A DNA stretch of 6,210 nt from Actinomycetes bacterium (lineage in GTDB: Bacteria; Actinomycetota; Actinomycetes; Propionibacteriales; Propionibacteriaceae): the NCBI GenBank assembly GCA_023437345.1, contig JAEZGC010000182.1, forward strand, positions 1 to 6,210. Direction: 5' to 3'. Shown in pieces: positions 5,383 to 6,210 of this stretch; positions within the stretch are counted from its first letter, which is position 1; each line of letters begins with the position of its first letter. A model generated the notes under the pieces. The model saw only the letters and a program-made list of their open reading frames with translations, searched no databases and was not told the DNA's origin. A program made the position numbers and the translations under genes.

Positions 5383-5598
5383 TTGCCCGGCCCCAAAGGA
5401 TTCGACTACACGCTGCGCGGCGAGGACGTCCTGATCACCCACGGCGGCAGACCGGCCACGACGCTGCGCGGCCGCAAGGCCGCAGACTTCCTTGCAGACG
5501 TCGAGCACGAGGACCCGCAGGAGCTCATGGCCCGCCTCACCGGGAACTACCGGCGCGGCAACGAACGCCAGGCCCGCAACCACCCCCGCAACCGCTGA
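5383..5598 (+). CDS. Small conserved-looking protein of unknown function
   Basis: 71 residues if started at the TTG at 5383, 10 nt after the purQ stop. Other in-frame starts are a CTG at 5374 and an ATG at 5320, which would overlap purQ by 53 bp. I prefer 5383 because it avoids the overlap and puts the conserved-looking part (GFDYTLRGEDVLITHGGRPATTLRG) near the N-terminus. No good Shine-Dalgarno site is seen, so translation may be coupled to purQ. The middle forms a likely helix (KAADFLADVEHEDPQELMARL), and the tail is strongly basic (GNYRRGNERQARNHPRNR). I recall similar small actinobacterial proteins with this G-N-Y-x-R-G-N-E-R tail but know of no assigned function. The basic tail could suggest nucleic-acid or ribosome contact; that is inference only. 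No signal peptide or membrane segment is present. Confidence 0.75.
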   Translation: MPGPKGFDYTLRGEDVLITHGGRPATTLRGRKAADFLADVEHEDPQELMARLTGNYRRGNERQARNHPRNR

Positions 5599-5599
5599 C

Positions 5600-5618
5600 G
5601 CCGGCCCGGGGCGACGGC
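5600..5618. terminator. Weak hairpin between convergent genes
   Basis: GCCG (5600-5603) can pair with CGGC (5615-5618), with a 2-nt bulge at 5613-5614. GCC (5604-5606) then pairs with GGC (5610-5612) around a 3-nt loop. The hairpin lies just after the stop of the small protein gene and faces the aminotransferase stop. It is short, and no T-tract follows, so this is only a possible terminator. Confidence 0.25.
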
Positions 5619-5649
5619 ACTGCGACCGCAGCTCAGCTCGGCTCGTGAT

Positions 5650-6210
5650 TCACGCCCCCAGGGACGCGACGACGGGCTGGACCAGAACGGCGGGCAGCCA
5701 GCCCCGGACCGCGTTGAGGAAGGCGATCTCGTCGGCCCGCACCAGGTCGGCCACGCGCACGTCGGCCTCGGTCAGGGTGCCGTCAGCCAGCCATGCCTCC
5801 CGCTCCACGCCGGGCAGCAGCCCGGTCGAGACCGGCGGGGTGACCCAGCGGCCGTCGATCCGGAACGCGAGGTTGCCCAGCGTCGCCTCGGTGACCCGGC
5901 CGTCGGCGGTGTGACAGATGACGTCGAAGGCGCCGGACGGGCGCCGGTCCCGCAGCCGCTGGTAGTGAGCCCGCCAGGTCGTCTTGTGGGCGACCACCGG
6001 CTGCAGCCCCGCGGCGTCGAGCGGTTCGGTGGCCAGCGCCAGCGGCACCGGGTCGGGGAAGCCTTCCAGCTGCCCGACGGTGACCCGCACAGTCCCGTCG
6101 CCGGCAGTGAGCCGCACCCGGTGGCTGTCGACCGGGTGCGCGGCGGCCAGCGACGCCAGCTCCCGCCGCGCCCGGCCGAGGGGGGTGCCGAGGCCGCGCG
6201 CGGCGGCAGT
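5650..6210 (-). CDS. Class IV aminotransferase, PabC-type aminodeoxychorismate lyase (5' end outside window)
   Basis: Partial: 186 codons read without a stop from the right edge to TGA (complement of 5650-5652); an internal GTG at 6117 is not the true start. It is a PLP enzyme of the branched-chain aminotransferase/aminodeoxychorismate lyase fold. Visible in order: HRVRLTAGDG; HKTTWRAHY, in which the Lys codon at 5983-5985 is the expected PLP lysine; GRVTEATLGNLAF; the PLP-phosphate-binding stretch VTPPVSTGLLPGVER; and AFLNAVRGW near the C-terminus. The likely reaction is conversion of 4-amino-4-deoxychorismate to p-aminobenzoate plus pyruvate for folate synthesis. The HKTT and NAVRGW motifs also occur in the C-terminal domain of PabB-PabC fusion proteins of actinobacteria, and the visible part cannot separate the two. 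It is convergent with the purQ unit. The symbol pabC is withheld for that reason. Confidence 0.82.
   Translation of the reverse strand, partial: TAAARGLGTPLGRARRELASLAAAHPVDSHRVRLTAGDGTVRVTVGQLEGFPDPVPLALATEPLDAAGLQPVVAHKTTWRAHYQRLRDRRPSGAFDVICHTADGRVTEATLGNLAFRIDGRWVTPPVSTGLLPGVEREAWLADGTLTEADVRVADLVRADEIAFLNAVRGWLPAVLVQPVVASLGA

Noticed and set aside
4434..5396. Minus-strand open frame (320 codons) antisense to purS and purQ
   Set aside because: Shadow of purS/purQ with no recognisable domain; both overlapped genes are certain.
5410..5472. 12-bp exact direct repeat (ACGCTGCGCGGC at 5410-5421 and 5461-5472) in the small protein gene
   Set aside because: Both copies encode the same Thr-Leu-Arg-Gly in the same frame with preferred GC-rich codons; most simply explained by protein sequence and codon bias rather than a mobile or regulatory repeat.
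1..6210. Defence system, mobile element, CRISPR array, tRNA or rRNA
   Set aside because: All coding stretches are explained by housekeeping or common accessory families; no transposase, integrase, spaced direct repeats, terminal inverted repeats or RNA-gene signatures were seen.

Overview
The window is chromosomal DNA from a high-GC Gram-positive bacterium, most likely an actinomycete. The signs are very GC-rich third codon positions, GTG/TTG starts, a PurB whose motifs match the mycobacterial/actinobacterial type, and a split FGAM synthetase (separate small PurS and PurQ). Propionibacteriales-like or Nocardioides-like relatives are plausible, but the genus cannot be fixed from this sequence.

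Layout from left to right. The end of purD (glycinamide ribonucleotide synthetase) overlaps the start of purB (adenylosuccinate lyase) by 4 bp. A strong GC hairpin follows purB, then purC (SAICAR synthetase) with its own apparent leaderless promoter. A second strong hairpin overlaps the purC stop codon. Next comes a secreted endonuclease/exonuclease/phosphatase (EEP) family protein with its own leader, a candidate promoter and a perfect inverted repeat. It converges on a minus-strand YsnE-like GNAT acetyltransferase, and a long imperfect stem lies at their shared 3' ends. Divergent from the acetyltransferase is a second purine unit, purS-purQ, again apparently leaderless and preceded by a cluster of GGGCGG/CCGCCC boxes. 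A conserved-looking 71-residue protein of unknown function follows purQ. A convergent class IV aminotransferase of PabC type (or the C-terminal domain of a PabB-PabC fusion) runs off the right edge.

The purine genes cover several steps of de novo IMP/AMP synthesis. PurD makes GAR. PurS and PurQ supply ammonia to PurL (not in this window) for FGAM formation. PurC makes SAICAR. PurB cleaves SAICAR to AICAR and also converts adenylosuccinate to AMP. The PabC-type enzyme would supply p-aminobenzoate for folate, the one-carbon donor for purine synthesis, so its position is metabolically sensible.

This is mainly an ordinary housekeeping region, and I see no defence system, mobile element, CRISPR array, tRNA or rRNA. 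The items most worth a second look are: the matching leaderless-promoter geometry of purC and purS; the 13-bp single-bulge hairpins directly after purB and purC; the GGGCGG box cluster before purS; the two non-purine genes inserted in the pur cluster; and the altered GD-x-N motif of the secreted EEP protein.
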